Shown one piece after another: positions 1-7,120 of a stretch of DNA of 12,705 nt. Source of the stretch: JANNRW01 sp031401815. GTDB lineage: Bacteria; Desulfobacterota; Desulfuromonadia; Geobacterales; DSM-12255. Within the stretch, counting starts at the first letter, position 1. Each line of letters opens with the position of its first letter. The notes below the pieces were generated by a model, which saw nothing but the letters and a program-made list of their open reading frames with translations, was not told the origin of the DNA and did not search any database. The stretch covers positions 1 to 12,705 of the forward strand of contig JANNRW010000136.1 in the NCBI GenBank assembly GCA_031401815.1. The letters run 5' to 3'. A program made the translations under genes and the position numbers.

Positions 1-852
1 TATATTTTCCCCTCTCCAGGAGGTTTTGTCGGTGGCGACACCATAGCATTTCTCTACGGCCTCGGTTTTCCTGATACCGGATCACTGATACCTGATCCCG
101 CACTTTTTCTCGACCTGGGGACGAACGGTGAAATTGCACTCTATTGCAAGAGGAGAATATATGCATCATCTGCTGCTGTTGGCCCGGCATTCGAAGCAGG
201 CAACCTCTTGTGCGGAATGGCTGCCCTGCCGGGCGCCATTCACCGGGTTAAAGCAGATGCCGGAAGGCTTGAACTGCAAACGATAGACAGCGCAAGACCC
301 CTTGGCATATGTGGCTCAGGAGTTCTGGATACAGTCGCCATGCTGGTGACAGAGGGGATAATCGACCGGACAGGGCAACTCCTAGCACCTGAAGAGGTTC
401 GGTCACCCCTTGGGAACCGGCTGATTGAACTTGAAAACGAGCTCCATTTCCTGCTTTATCGAGATGCGTCTCACCGGATCTCATTGTCCCAGACAGATAT
501 CCGCCAGGTGCAACTGGCCAAAGGTGCGGTAAGAGCCTGTCTGGAGGTGCTGCTTGAGCGAACAGGGGTGAGTGATGCAGATATCAGGGATGTAGTAATA
601 ACCGGCTCTTTCGGCGCTTCTCTCACCCTTCAGAGTCTATTATCCATTGGAGTTCTTAGCGAAAACATGGTAAAAAATGCCCGGTTTGTCCGGGATGGCG
701 CTCTTAGCGGTGTAATCCTTTTTCTCTGCAGGGAAAAGAGCCCTGATGTAATAGCCGAACTTGCAGCTTCTCTCGTGATTCTCCCGCTCTCCGGAACACC
801 ACTCTTTGAAAGACAGTTCATAAATAACATGGATTTTCGCAACAATGTCTGA
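1..852 (+). CDS. ASKHA/DUF4445 domain protein (RACo/RamA-like corrinoid-protein activator), 5' partial
   Basis: The frame is open from base 1, so the true start lies outside the window; the internal ATG at 208 is not the start because the conserved family sequence begins well before it. About 283 residues are visible. They carry the hallmarks of the C-terminal ASKHA (actin-like ATPase) domain: DLGTNGEIAL near residue 44, then GPAFEAGNLLCGM and PGAI, then GICGSGVLDTVA, an AKGAVRA helix and ITGSFGASL. In characterised relatives this domain follows an N-terminal 2Fe-2S ferredoxin domain and uses ATP to drive reduction of inactive Co(II) corrinoid proteins. Whether the ferredoxin part exists here cannot be seen. 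Near the C-terminus the usual glycine/asparagine-rich segment reads VRDGALSGV. The gene overlaps the next one by 8 nt, suggesting co-transcription. The family assignment is firm; the substrate is unknown. Confidence 0.85.
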   Translation, partial: YIFPSPGGFVGGDTIAFLYGLGFPDTGSLIPDPALFLDLGTNGEIALYCKRRIYASSAAVGPAFEAGNLLCGMAALPGAIHRVKADAGRLELQTIDSARPLGICGSGVLDTVAMLVTEGIIDRTGQLLAPEEVRSPLGNRLIELENELHFLLYRDASHRISLSQTDIRQVQLAKGAVRACLEVLLERTGVSDADIRDVVITGSFGASLTLQSLLSIGVLSENMVKNARFVRDGALSGVILFLCREKSPDVIAELAASLVILPLSGTPLFERQFINNMDFRNNV

Positions 853-2992
853 CTCAACCAGCGATAAACAACATAAAACGGATCGCCTGCTGCTTGTCGC
901 GATTGTTCTTGCAGTTTACGGGCTCTCCCTTGGAAACAGCTTTGTCTGGGACGACCGGATATTTTTCATCGGCAACCCCGTTTATATGGATTTCAATCTG
1001 CGAGCCATCTTTTTCTCTCTGGCAAACGGCGTTGAATATCTTCCGCTGCGCGATATAACCTATGCCGTTGATTACCTTGTCTGGGGTAAGAATCCGCTCG
1101 GCTTTCACCTGTCAAACCTCATCTTTTTCAGCCTGAATATTATCGCTGTTCACAAACTTGCCGGGCTGATAACCGGCAGGCTCCCGGGCAGAAAAGGGAG
1201 AGCCCCTTCCCGCTTCCTCCCTATTGCTGTTGCAGCAGGATTTGCACTGCATCCGCTGAATACCGAAGTTGTCAACTTCATTACCTGTCGCAATGTCCTT
1301 GTCTCCGGGCTCTTTTTTTTCATCTCCTGCATCTGCATGATCCGATACCTGGAAAAGAGTACCTCTGACTCGTTCACAGATTCTCAAAAAAATGCTTTCA
1401 AATGGTATGCAGCCGCACTCCTGGCATTTATCGGCGCACTCCTCTCCAAGGCCACCTCCATCATGCTCCCTCTGCTCCTCCTTTTCGTTTTGCCGATACT
1501 CTTTCCGCAGATGTTGCGCCGTATCGCCACTGCGCTGGCTCCGTTTTTTGCACTTTCCGCTATCTTCTATATTGTTTTCAGCAGGATTGCGAAAGCAAGC
1601 AGTCTGGTTGACAGGGATTTCGCTCAACTCTCATTGCAAAATCTTGAGCGTAAAATAGCCATTGCAGCCCAGATTCCATTTTTTTACCTGAAAAAACTAC
1701 TGCTTCCATACGGCTTTTCTGTAGAGTATGTTACCGGCTTCTCCTACAGGATTGCATCCATCGGAGTAATTTCAGCTCTTTTGGCTCTTGCTCTGCTGGC
1801 AATTCTGATAATCAGATATCGACAAAAGGCTCCTGAATTCTCCCTGGGTGCCTTATGGTTTGGCGCTGCCCTCTTTCCGGTGCTGAACTTTTTCGCCACT
1901 CATCCACCAGTAGCAGACCGGTATGCATATCTGCCTGCTTTCGGTTTCATGCTGATCCTGGCTAGCCTGATTGACAAAATTTCGGCAAAAAGAGTCAAAA
2001 CAGTTCTCGCTGCTCTGTTATGCATCCTCCTTGCCGGGCTCTCAATCAGCAGATCACTTGACTGGCGGACTGACGAGACGCTCTGGAAGGCAAACATAAG
2101 AAACTTCCCGGACAACACCAAGAGTTATGTGAATCTGGCTGATCATTATTTCAATGCCAGACAGCAGGAAAAAGCACTGGATCTGTTGTCGCAAAATAAC
2201 AGGGTTCCCTGGCTCAATCTTTATCATGACTACTTCAAGGGGAAACTGCTGCTTGACAGGAACAACCCGGCTGCAGCCAAAGAGCTGTTTCAAAGACCGC
2301 TGGAGGTTGCTGGCGGCTTCATCGGCCCCTTATACTGCCTGGGTCTTATTGCTGAACAGGATGGGGATCATGTTGCTGCCGCCCAATTCTACAGCCGGGC
2401 TCTCTCTTCGGAAGAAAAGGATTTCTTCCTGCAGATCCCTCTGGTAAAGATGAGACTGCAAGAGATCAAAATGAATCACCTTGACAAACAGATAGCTTTC
2501 CTGAAACAGAGTCTTTCGCAAAACCCTGCTGACAAGGCGCTCCGCCGGGATCTTGCCATTACTCTTGACCGGCTTGGCTACTACAGCGAGGCTCTGGAGC
2601 AGTATCTGATACTCGCCAATAGTGGCGTAAAAGCCTGGCAGATCTATCAGAATATTGCCAACTGCTACTTTAATCTTAATATGCCGAATGAGGCTATAAG
2701 CTATTACGAACAGGTTCTTGCTCTTGAAGGTGGGGTGGAAGACACCTTCAACAATCTCGGCATTGCCTACCGCAAGCTCGAAAAATATGACAAGTCGATA
2801 GCCCTGCTTGAACAGGGGGTTCGCCAGTTCCCTGATTCCCCCTATCCGGCGTTTAACCTGGCGATCACATATGACGCAGCTGATCAGAAGGAGAATTCAC
2901 TCCGGACATTTTATGCTATTAAACAGAAATTTCCTGACTTCAAGGATCGTACAGCCCCTTACATCATGAAGTTGTCAACTACTAATAGATAA
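845..2992 (+). CDS. TMTC-like GT-C membrane protein with C-terminal TPR repeats
   Basis: This 715-residue protein has a polytopic membrane half (about residues 14-402, roughly ten or more hydrophobic segments) and a soluble TPR tail (about 423-700, with clear repeats near 563-596, 597-628, 633-664 and 665-698). The membrane half shows the TMTC/GT-C pattern: W35-D36-D37 in the first non-cytoplasmic loop, YLPLRDITYAVDYLVWG near 65-81, an HP..TEVVNF segment at 136-145 followed by CRNVL, and ADRYAYLPAFGF at 357-368. Eukaryotic TMTC proteins are O-mannosyltransferases; a periplasmic sugar-transferase role here is inference. The start ATG lies inside the end of the upstream gene (8-nt overlap) with only a weak GGA 11 nt before it, so translation is probably coupled. 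It is a distant paralogue of the two genes at 8796-12391, with a longer TPR tail. Databases often call such proteins simply TPR proteins. Confidence 0.8.
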   Translation: MSDSTSDKQHKTDRLLLVAIVLAVYGLSLGNSFVWDDRIFFIGNPVYMDFNLRAIFFSLANGVEYLPLRDITYAVDYLVWGKNPLGFHLSNLIFFSLNIIAVHKLAGLITGRLPGRKGRAPSRFLPIAVAAGFALHPLNTEVVNFITCRNVLVSGLFFFISCICMIRYLEKSTSDSFTDSQKNAFKWYAAALLAFIGALLSKATSIMLPLLLLFVLPILFPQMLRRIATALAPFFALSAIFYIVFSRIAKASSLVDRDFAQLSLQNLERKIAIAAQIPFFYLKKLLLPYGFSVEYVTGFSYRIASIGVISALLALALLAILIIRYRQKAPEFSLGALWFGAALFPVLNFFATHPPVADRYAYLPAFGFMLILASLIDKISAKRVKTVLAALLCILLAGLSISRSLDWRTDETLWKANIRNFPDNTKSYVNLADHYFNARQQEKALDLLSQNNRVPWLNLYHDYFKGKLLLDRNNPAAAKELFQRPLEVAGGFIGPLYCLGLIAEQDGDHVAAAQFYSRALSSEEKDFFLQIPLVKMRLQEIKMNHLDKQIAFLKQSLSQNPADKALRRDLAITLDRLGYYSEALEQYLILANSGVKAWQIYQNIANCYFNLNMPNEAISYYEQVLALEGGVEDTFNNLGIAYRKLEKYDKSIALLEQGVRQFPDSPYPAFNLAITYDAADQKENSLRTFYAIKQKFPDFKDRTAPYIMKLSTTNR

Positions 2993-3093
2993 TTTGATCC
3001 AGCAGCCAGAATGGCTTGATTTGGTGAAAACCACAAATAACGGAGCGCCTTTAGTTGTTAAAATATTACAGGAATCTGAATCGGGACTTTATT

Positions 3094-3121
3094 CTGAATC
3101 CTGACGACTGACTCCTGACTA
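3094..3121 (+). repeat. Two tandem copies of a 14-bp repeat
   Basis: CTGAATCCTGACGA (3094-3107) is followed directly by CTGACTCCTGACTA (3108-3121), differing at two of 14 positions. They lie in the 170-bp gap between the TPR gene and purH, ahead of the purH ribosome binding site. The gap holds no plausible gene and no convincing terminator. The repeat could be a remnant of a simple-sequence expansion; no function is evident. Confidence 0.6.
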
Positions 3122-3147
3122 CTAATTTGATCAACCTATCAACCAGA

Positions 3148-3154
3148 AAAGGAG
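3148..3154 (+). promoter_or_regulatory. purH ribosome binding site
   Basis: AAAGGAG lies 8 nt before the ATG at 3163, a near-ideal Shine-Dalgarno sequence that fixes the purH start. Confidence 0.8.
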
Positions 3155-3162
3155 TATAGAAA

Positions 3163-4728
3163 ATGGCTAAAATTACCCGTGCGCTGATCAGTGTTTCGGA
3201 CAAGACAGGAGTTATCGAATTTGCAAGAGAGCTTGCCCGTTACGGAGTTGAAATCCTCTCCACAGGTGGCAGTGCAAAGCTGTTGCGTGAAGCAGGTCTG
3301 ACTGTAAAAGATGTATCCGACTTTACCGGATTTCCCGAAATGCTCGATGGCAGGGTGAAGACTCTCCATCCCAAGGTACATGGAGGCATTCTAGGGATGA
3401 GAGGTAACCCCGAACATCTTGCAACCATGAAAAATCATGGCATCGAGCCGATCGATCTTGTATGTGTAAATCTCTACCCCTTTGAAGCAACTGTTGCGAA
3501 ACCGGAGTGCACACTGGAGGATGCCATCGAGAATATTGACATTGGTGGCCCGGCCATGCTCCGCTCGGCAGCGAAAAACAACGCCGATGTCACTGTTATT
3601 GTAAACTGTTCCGATTACCGTCCTCTGCTTGCAGAGATGACAGAAAACCGTGGAGAGGTCAGCCGGGAGACAAATTTCCGTCTTGCGGTCAAGGCGTATC
3701 AGCATACTGCCGCCTATGACGGCGCGATTTCCAACTGGCTGGGGAGCAGGCTGGGAGAAGGGGTCGATCTCTTCCCGGCAACGCTGACTCTCCAGTACAA
3801 AAAAATCCAGGAGATGCGCTATGGCGAGAACTCCCATCAGGCAGCAGCATTTTATACTGAAAAAGAGGTAGTTGAAGCCTCCATAGCCACAGCCCGCCAG
3901 CTTCAGGGCAAGGAGCTCTCCTACAACAATATTGCTGACACCGATGCTGCTCTTGAGTGTGTCAAGCAGTTCATGGAGGGGCCTGCCTGTGTAATAGTCA
4001 AACATGCAAATCCATGTGGTGTTGCAATCGGGGGGACCCTGCTCGAAGCCTATGAAAAAGCCTATTCAACCGATACTGAATCAGCCTTTGGCGGCATAAT
4101 TGCCGTAAACTGTTCCCTTGATGCTCTGACTGCCCAGGCAATTGTAGACCGCCAGTTTGTAGAGGTTATCATAGCGCCGAAAGTGCTTCCTGAGGCGCTT
4201 GCGATCATAGCTGCAAAAAAGAATGTCAGGCTGCTTGAGTGCGGCATGTGGCCGGCAAAACCGGCAACACGTCTCGATTTCAAGCGGGTGAACGGTGGCA
4301 TGCTGGTGCAGGAGGCAGATCTCTCTCTTTATGAGGAGTTGAAGGTTGTTACAAAGCGCGCCCCTTCTGAAGCCGAGATGAAGGATATCCTCTTTACCTG
4401 GCGGGTCGCTAAATTCGTGAAATCCAACGCCATAGTCTACGGCAGGGATAAAATGACCATAGGTGTCGGCGCCGGACAGATGAGCCGGGTCAACTCCGCC
4501 CGGATAGCTGCAATAAAGGCAGAGCATGCCGGACTTGACGTAAAGGGTGCTGTCATGGCCTCCGATGCTTTCTTCCCGTTTCGCGACGGTATCGACAATG
4601 CTGCTTCTGTCGGCATAACAGCCGTAATCCAGCCCGGCGGCAGCATGCGGGATGCAGAAGTAATTGCTGCCGCAGACGAGCACGGCATGGCCATGGTCTT
4701 TACCGGCATGCGGCACTTCAGGCATTGA
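3163..4728 (+). CDS. purH: Bifunctional AICAR formyltransferase / IMP cyclohydrolase PurH
   Basis: PurH catalyses the last two steps of de novo purine synthesis in the cytoplasm: formylation of AICAR by 10-formyl-THF to FAICAR, then ring closure to IMP. The 521-residue length is normal for the family. The N-terminal IMP cyclohydrolase (MGS-like) domain covers about 1-195, with STGGSA at 33-38 and LDGRVKTLHPKVHGG at 61-75. The transformylase domain follows, with YGENSHQ at 220-226, VKHANPCG at 279-286 (the Lys-His pair matches the catalytic KH of characterised PurH), SDAFFPFRDG at 467-476, PGGSMRD at 491-497 and the C-terminal FTGMRHFRH. The family's usual YGENPHQ has Ser in place of Pro here. 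A strong Shine-Dalgarno 8 nt upstream supports the start. purD lies about 7.9 kb downstream, separated by the restriction-modification and glycosyltransferase genes. Confidence 0.98.
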   Translation: MAKITRALISVSDKTGVIEFARELARYGVEILSTGGSAKLLREAGLTVKDVSDFTGFPEMLDGRVKTLHPKVHGGILGMRGNPEHLATMKNHGIEPIDLVCVNLYPFEATVAKPECTLEDAIENIDIGGPAMLRSAAKNNADVTVIVNCSDYRPLLAEMTENRGEVSRETNFRLAVKAYQHTAAYDGAISNWLGSRLGEGVDLFPATLTLQYKKIQEMRYGENSHQAAAFYTEKEVVEASIATARQLQGKELSYNNIADTDAALECVKQFMEGPACVIVKHANPCGVAIGGTLLEAYEKAYSTDTESAFGGIIAVNCSLDALTAQAIVDRQFVEVIIAPKVLPEALAIIAAKKNVRLLECGMWPAKPATRLDFKRVNGGMLVQEADLSLYEELKVVTKRAPSEAEMKDILFTWRVAKFVKSNAIVYGRDKMTIGVGAGQMSRVNSARIAAIKAEHAGLDVKGAVMASDAFFPFRDGIDNAASVGITAVIQPGGSMRDAEVIAAADEHGMAMVFTGMRHFRH

Positions 4729-4774
4729 ACGGGGGGAATTTTCCAGATTATCCCTGATCTTCAGCTATCGAGAA

Positions 4775-4860
4775 TGTCATCCCCGAATTCCTTTGTCGGG
4801 GATCCAGATTTCAGCACCTTAGAACCTGGATTCCCGATCAGAATCTCTTCGGGAATGACA
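4775..4860. repeat. REP-like palindromic element between convergent genes
   Basis: The outer arms TGTCATCCCCGAA (4775-4787) and TTCGGGAATGACA (4848-4860) are inverted repeats with one mismatch. Inner arms CGGGGATCCAG (4797-4807) and CTGGATTCCCG (4826-4836) also pair with one mismatch, so the 86 bp can fold into one long cruciform or two smaller hairpins. The GTCATTCCCG...CGGGAATGAC type of ending is typical of REP-like intergenic repeats dispersed in many bacterial genomes. It lies in the 162-bp gap between purH (plus) and the restriction-modification gene (minus), where it could also limit read-through in both directions. It has no U-tract, so it is not a classical intrinsic terminator. Confidence 0.8.
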
Positions 4861-4890
4861 GTTTTGAGGTTTGGCTGACAATGAGAGAAA

Positions 4891-6936
4891 TTATTTTTTG
4901 TATGGGCCGAGGAATTTGTCACCATTGAAATGAATCAGGTGATCCGGGGCATCAGCTATCCATACTTCAGTTTCCCATGCGATGTCCGGGGCAAACTTTC
5001 TGAATGTTGCTCTGTCAAAAAAAGCTGTCACATAAACAATGCCGGCGGAACACTCTTTAGTTAATTGCTTCAATTCCTCCAGCCTTACGGTGCTTACAGG
5101 CCCGAAACTGTGAACTGCTTCAATCAAAAACAGCCAGTTCTTTGAAGCGCTATGCGCTATCACATCTGGTAGCGCATCATGTGAGAGTTCAAAGAAGGAA
5201 AGCTTGTTGAGTTTCTCCTTCTCAAGAAGAAGAAACTTGTTGGCAGTATCTCCAACATAAAGCAATTCGGCTCCATATCCGTAGCGCGGAAGAAAATCCT
5301 CAATAACTGCTTTTTGCAGGTCATTGTGTTCGCCGGGAGAAAACGACAACTTTTTACCTCCAGGTATGGTTACCGAAATTGTGTCAATCTGACGAATACC
5401 TGATAATCGGTCTCGCAGAGTCCCTGTCTCGGCCAGAAGTTCATCTAAATCGTCGTCCCATCCTTCAGAGCCAAAGGAACGTACGATAAAAGCATATTGG
5501 GGGTTGAGGGCATATCCGCGAGTCGGATTGTTTGTCGCAGCGTTCGGCGCATTTGCACTTCGCTCGATTATTCCTGCTACGGTGGGCAATTTAAGGTCTT
5601 TACGCCTGATGTCGTCATAAGATCCGCTTGAAATGGATTCTTCAAAGTTCTGGTTAATGTATTCGATTATCTGTCGGGTTTGCGGTGCCCAGCCTCCATC
5701 ACTTTGTCTTGCGTCTTTCCACTGACTGCTGTTTTTGACATCAACAACAGCCAGAAAAGCCATGCCCATTTTTTCCAGTCTCCGTTCTGTCATCTCCTCA
5801 AACGGGATACCTAGGCTATTCAGAATGTAAAGTGCTTCGTTGATAACCTTCTTTATGGTTTTTGATTTTTTGCTGTGAGGCATGAAGTCAGGCACGGCGT
5901 ATGTCTCCTCTTTTGGCTCAAACACAAACAGTTCAGCTTGCCTTGGTAAATTGCGATACAAGATTTCAGTGCTGCTGTGACGGATGCCGGATTCAAGATA
6001 TGCTCTGACCGATTTTGCAATCGCATGAGCAAAAAGTGGCGGAACTGCATTTCCAACCTGATAATACTGGCTCGTTTCTGTTCCTTGAAACGCAAACCAA
6101 TCCGGAAAACTTTGAAGTCTTGCAGCCTCTCGAACGGTGATACGGCGACGTCTGCCGTCAGGCAGACGGATTCTCTGCATATCACCTGTTGCCCCGGCCA
6201 AATTGCGGCATGTTAGAGTTCTCGCTGGTCTGTCCAGATACAAGTCTCTTGGGTTAATACACTTTGAAGCCTTTTCATAATTTGCTATATATTTATCCAT
6301 GCTCGGAGTAAGGAATCTGGAGCCATCCGGCACTGCAAATGCCATCTCCTCAAGTGCTTCGCCTGCTGTAACTTTTCTCTTTGCTTCATTCGGAAAGGAA
6401 AAATTTCCGCGATGTCCGACAACAATAAGCCTTTCCCGGTTCTGTGGCACTCCATAATTGACGGCATTGAATAGCTGATACTCAACGATGTAATTCAGGC
6501 TTTTAAGTTTTGACAGGACTTCTTCAAAATAATCTATGTTTCTGTAGAGAAGACCTCGAACGTTCTCAAATACCCATATATCAGGGTCGGTCTTCTCTAT
6601 TGCGTCAATGAATACCGGAAAGCCATCTCTGGCATCTTTGAGACCTAGCTGTTTTCCGCCAACACTGAATGGTTGACAAGGCGGCCCTCCGATGACGACA
6701 GACACATTTTCAGGATACTTCTGGTTTGTATCAAGACGGACACTGTGACAGTCACCAACAAGGTTGCTCCGGTATGTAGAGGCGTAGTCAGGCTCCATTT
6801 CATAGCCGATAGTCCGGATGCCGCACGACTCAAACCCGAGCGACAACCCACCGCAACCTGCGAATAAATCCAGAGCTGTGTACTCAAAGGTGCCTGGTAA
6901 GGCCAGTTCCTTATTTATCTGTTCGATATATGTCAT
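4891..6936 (-). CDS. Single-chain restriction-modification protein: cytosine-C5 DNA methyltransferase fused to BsuBI/PstI-family endonuclease
   Basis: This 681-residue protein joins two enzymes. Residues about 18-316 are a complete C5-cytosine methyltransferase: DLFAGCGG at 23-30 (SAM binding), GGPPCQPFS at 83-91 with nucleophile Cys87, ENVRGL at 124-129, QNRERLIVVG at 165-174, motif IX RITVREAARLQSFP at 265-278 and QVGNAVPP at 293-300. The recognition region between motifs VIII and IX is short, about 90 residues. After a linker, residues about 355-681 match the BsuBI/PstI endonuclease family: a helical N-terminal part, then SPGEHNDLQKAVIEDFLPRY at 533-552, LLYVGDT at 558-564, LPDVIAH at 589-595, NWLFLIEAV at 600-608, AGIVYVTAF at 631-639, IAWETEVWI at 652-660 and HFNGDKFLGPY at 669-679. 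P590-D591 and E606 are candidate metal-site residues; a matching lysine is not obvious. The only nearby Shine-Dalgarno-like GGGGAG (6950-6955) is 13 nt from the ATG. No separate specificity, controller or methylase gene is adjacent. It looks AT-richer than its neighbours. Confidence 0.93.
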   Translation of the reverse strand: MTYIEQINKELALPGTFEYTALDLFAGCGGLSLGFESCGIRTIGYEMEPDYASTYRSNLVGDCHSVRLDTNQKYPENVSVVIGGPPCQPFSVGGKQLGLKDARDGFPVFIDAIEKTDPDIWVFENVRGLLYRNIDYFEEVLSKLKSLNYIVEYQLFNAVNYGVPQNRERLIVVGHRGNFSFPNEAKRKVTAGEALEEMAFAVPDGSRFLTPSMDKYIANYEKASKCINPRDLYLDRPARTLTCRNLAGATGDMQRIRLPDGRRRRITVREAARLQSFPDWFAFQGTETSQYYQVGNAVPPLFAHAIAKSVRAYLESGIRHSSTEILYRNLPRQAELFVFEPKEETYAVPDFMPHSKKSKTIKKVINEALYILNSLGIPFEEMTERRLEKMGMAFLAVVDVKNSSQWKDARQSDGGWAPQTRQIIEYINQNFEESISSGSYDDIRRKDLKLPTVAGIIERSANAPNAATNNPTRGYALNPQYAFIVRSFGSEGWDDDLDELLAETGTLRDRLSGIRQIDTISVTIPGGKKLSFSPGEHNDLQKAVIEDFLPRYGYGAELLYVGDTANKFLLLEKEKLNKLSFFELSHDALPDVIAHSASKNWLFLIEAVHSFGPVSTVRLEELKQLTKECSAGIVYVTAFFDRATFRKFAPDIAWETEVWIADAPDHLIHFNGDKFLGPYKK

Positions 6937-6968
6937 GGTTGATATGCGACTCCCCGGAAAGTGAAGGG

Positions 6969-6974
6969 ACTATA
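6969..6974 (-). promoter_or_regulatory. Candidate -10 element for the restriction-modification gene
   Basis: On the minus strand this reads TATAGT, five of six matches to TATAAT, about 33 nt before the start codon. No good -35 sits 16-18 nt upstream of it, so the promoter call is tentative. Confidence 0.3.
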
Positions 6975-6999
6975 CATCATTTCTGTCGATAAATCTGTA

Positions 7000-7028
7000 C
7001 TGACTTTATTGGTCAGCGGTAACCAGCG
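7000..7028. promoter_or_regulatory. Candidate operator: inverted and direct repeats in the divergent intergenic region
   Basis: CTGAC (7000-7004) and GTCAG (7012-7016) form an inverted repeat around a 7-nt spacer, and CAGCG occurs at 7014-7018 and 7024-7028, exactly 10 bp apart, about one helical turn. They lie upstream of the minus-strand restriction-modification gene and of the plus-strand glycosyltransferase operon. Such symmetry suits a regulator site, but the motifs are short and may be chance. Confidence 0.25.
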
Positions 7029-7044
7029 TAATCAACGAACAATC

Positions 7045-7073
7045 TTGACAATTTTAGATTAGTTTTGCATTGT
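7045..7073 (+). promoter_or_regulatory. Candidate sigma-70 promoter of the glycosyltransferase operon
   Basis: A perfect -35 hexamer TTGACA (7045-7050) is followed after 17 nt by a poor -10, CATTGT (7068-7073, three of six matches). If real, transcription would begin near 7080, after the TTG at 7070 but before the ATG at 7121, which agrees with choosing the ATG start. Confidence 0.35.
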
Positions 7074-7110
7074 CTCAGCTTAATAAAGTGGATGTACTGG
7101 AACTACCGGT

Positions 7111-7115
7111 AAGGA
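7111..7115 (+). promoter_or_regulatory. Ribosome binding site deciding the start of the ArnT/PMT-like gene
   Basis: AAGGA sits 5 nt before the ATG at 7121. The in-frame TTG at 7070 has no Shine-Dalgarno sequence, so the ATG is preferred. Confidence 0.6.
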
Positions 7116-7120
7116 ACCTC

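Noticed and set aside
1112..1627. Antisense open frame of 171 codons opposite the 845-2992 gene.
   Set aside because: Highly charged, low-complexity translation opposite codons for membrane segments; typical shadow frame.
3004..3016. AGCCA-GAA-TGGCT hairpin after the 845-2992 gene as a terminator.
   Set aside because: The stem is only 5 bp and is not followed by a U-tract.
3391..4725. Long antisense open frames within purH (about 200 codons each).
   Set aside because: They lie wholly opposite an unmistakable PurH, show no recognisable domain, and look like by-products of purH codon usage.
5853..6185. Small same-strand frame inside the restriction-modification gene.
   Set aside because: It overlaps the fused protein's domain linker in another frame and has no ribosome binding site or recognisable features.
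7070..7120. A TTG start at 7070 for the ArnT/PMT-like gene.
   Set aside because: It has no Shine-Dalgarno sequence and falls within the candidate promoter; ATG 7121 has AAGGA at 5 nt spacing.
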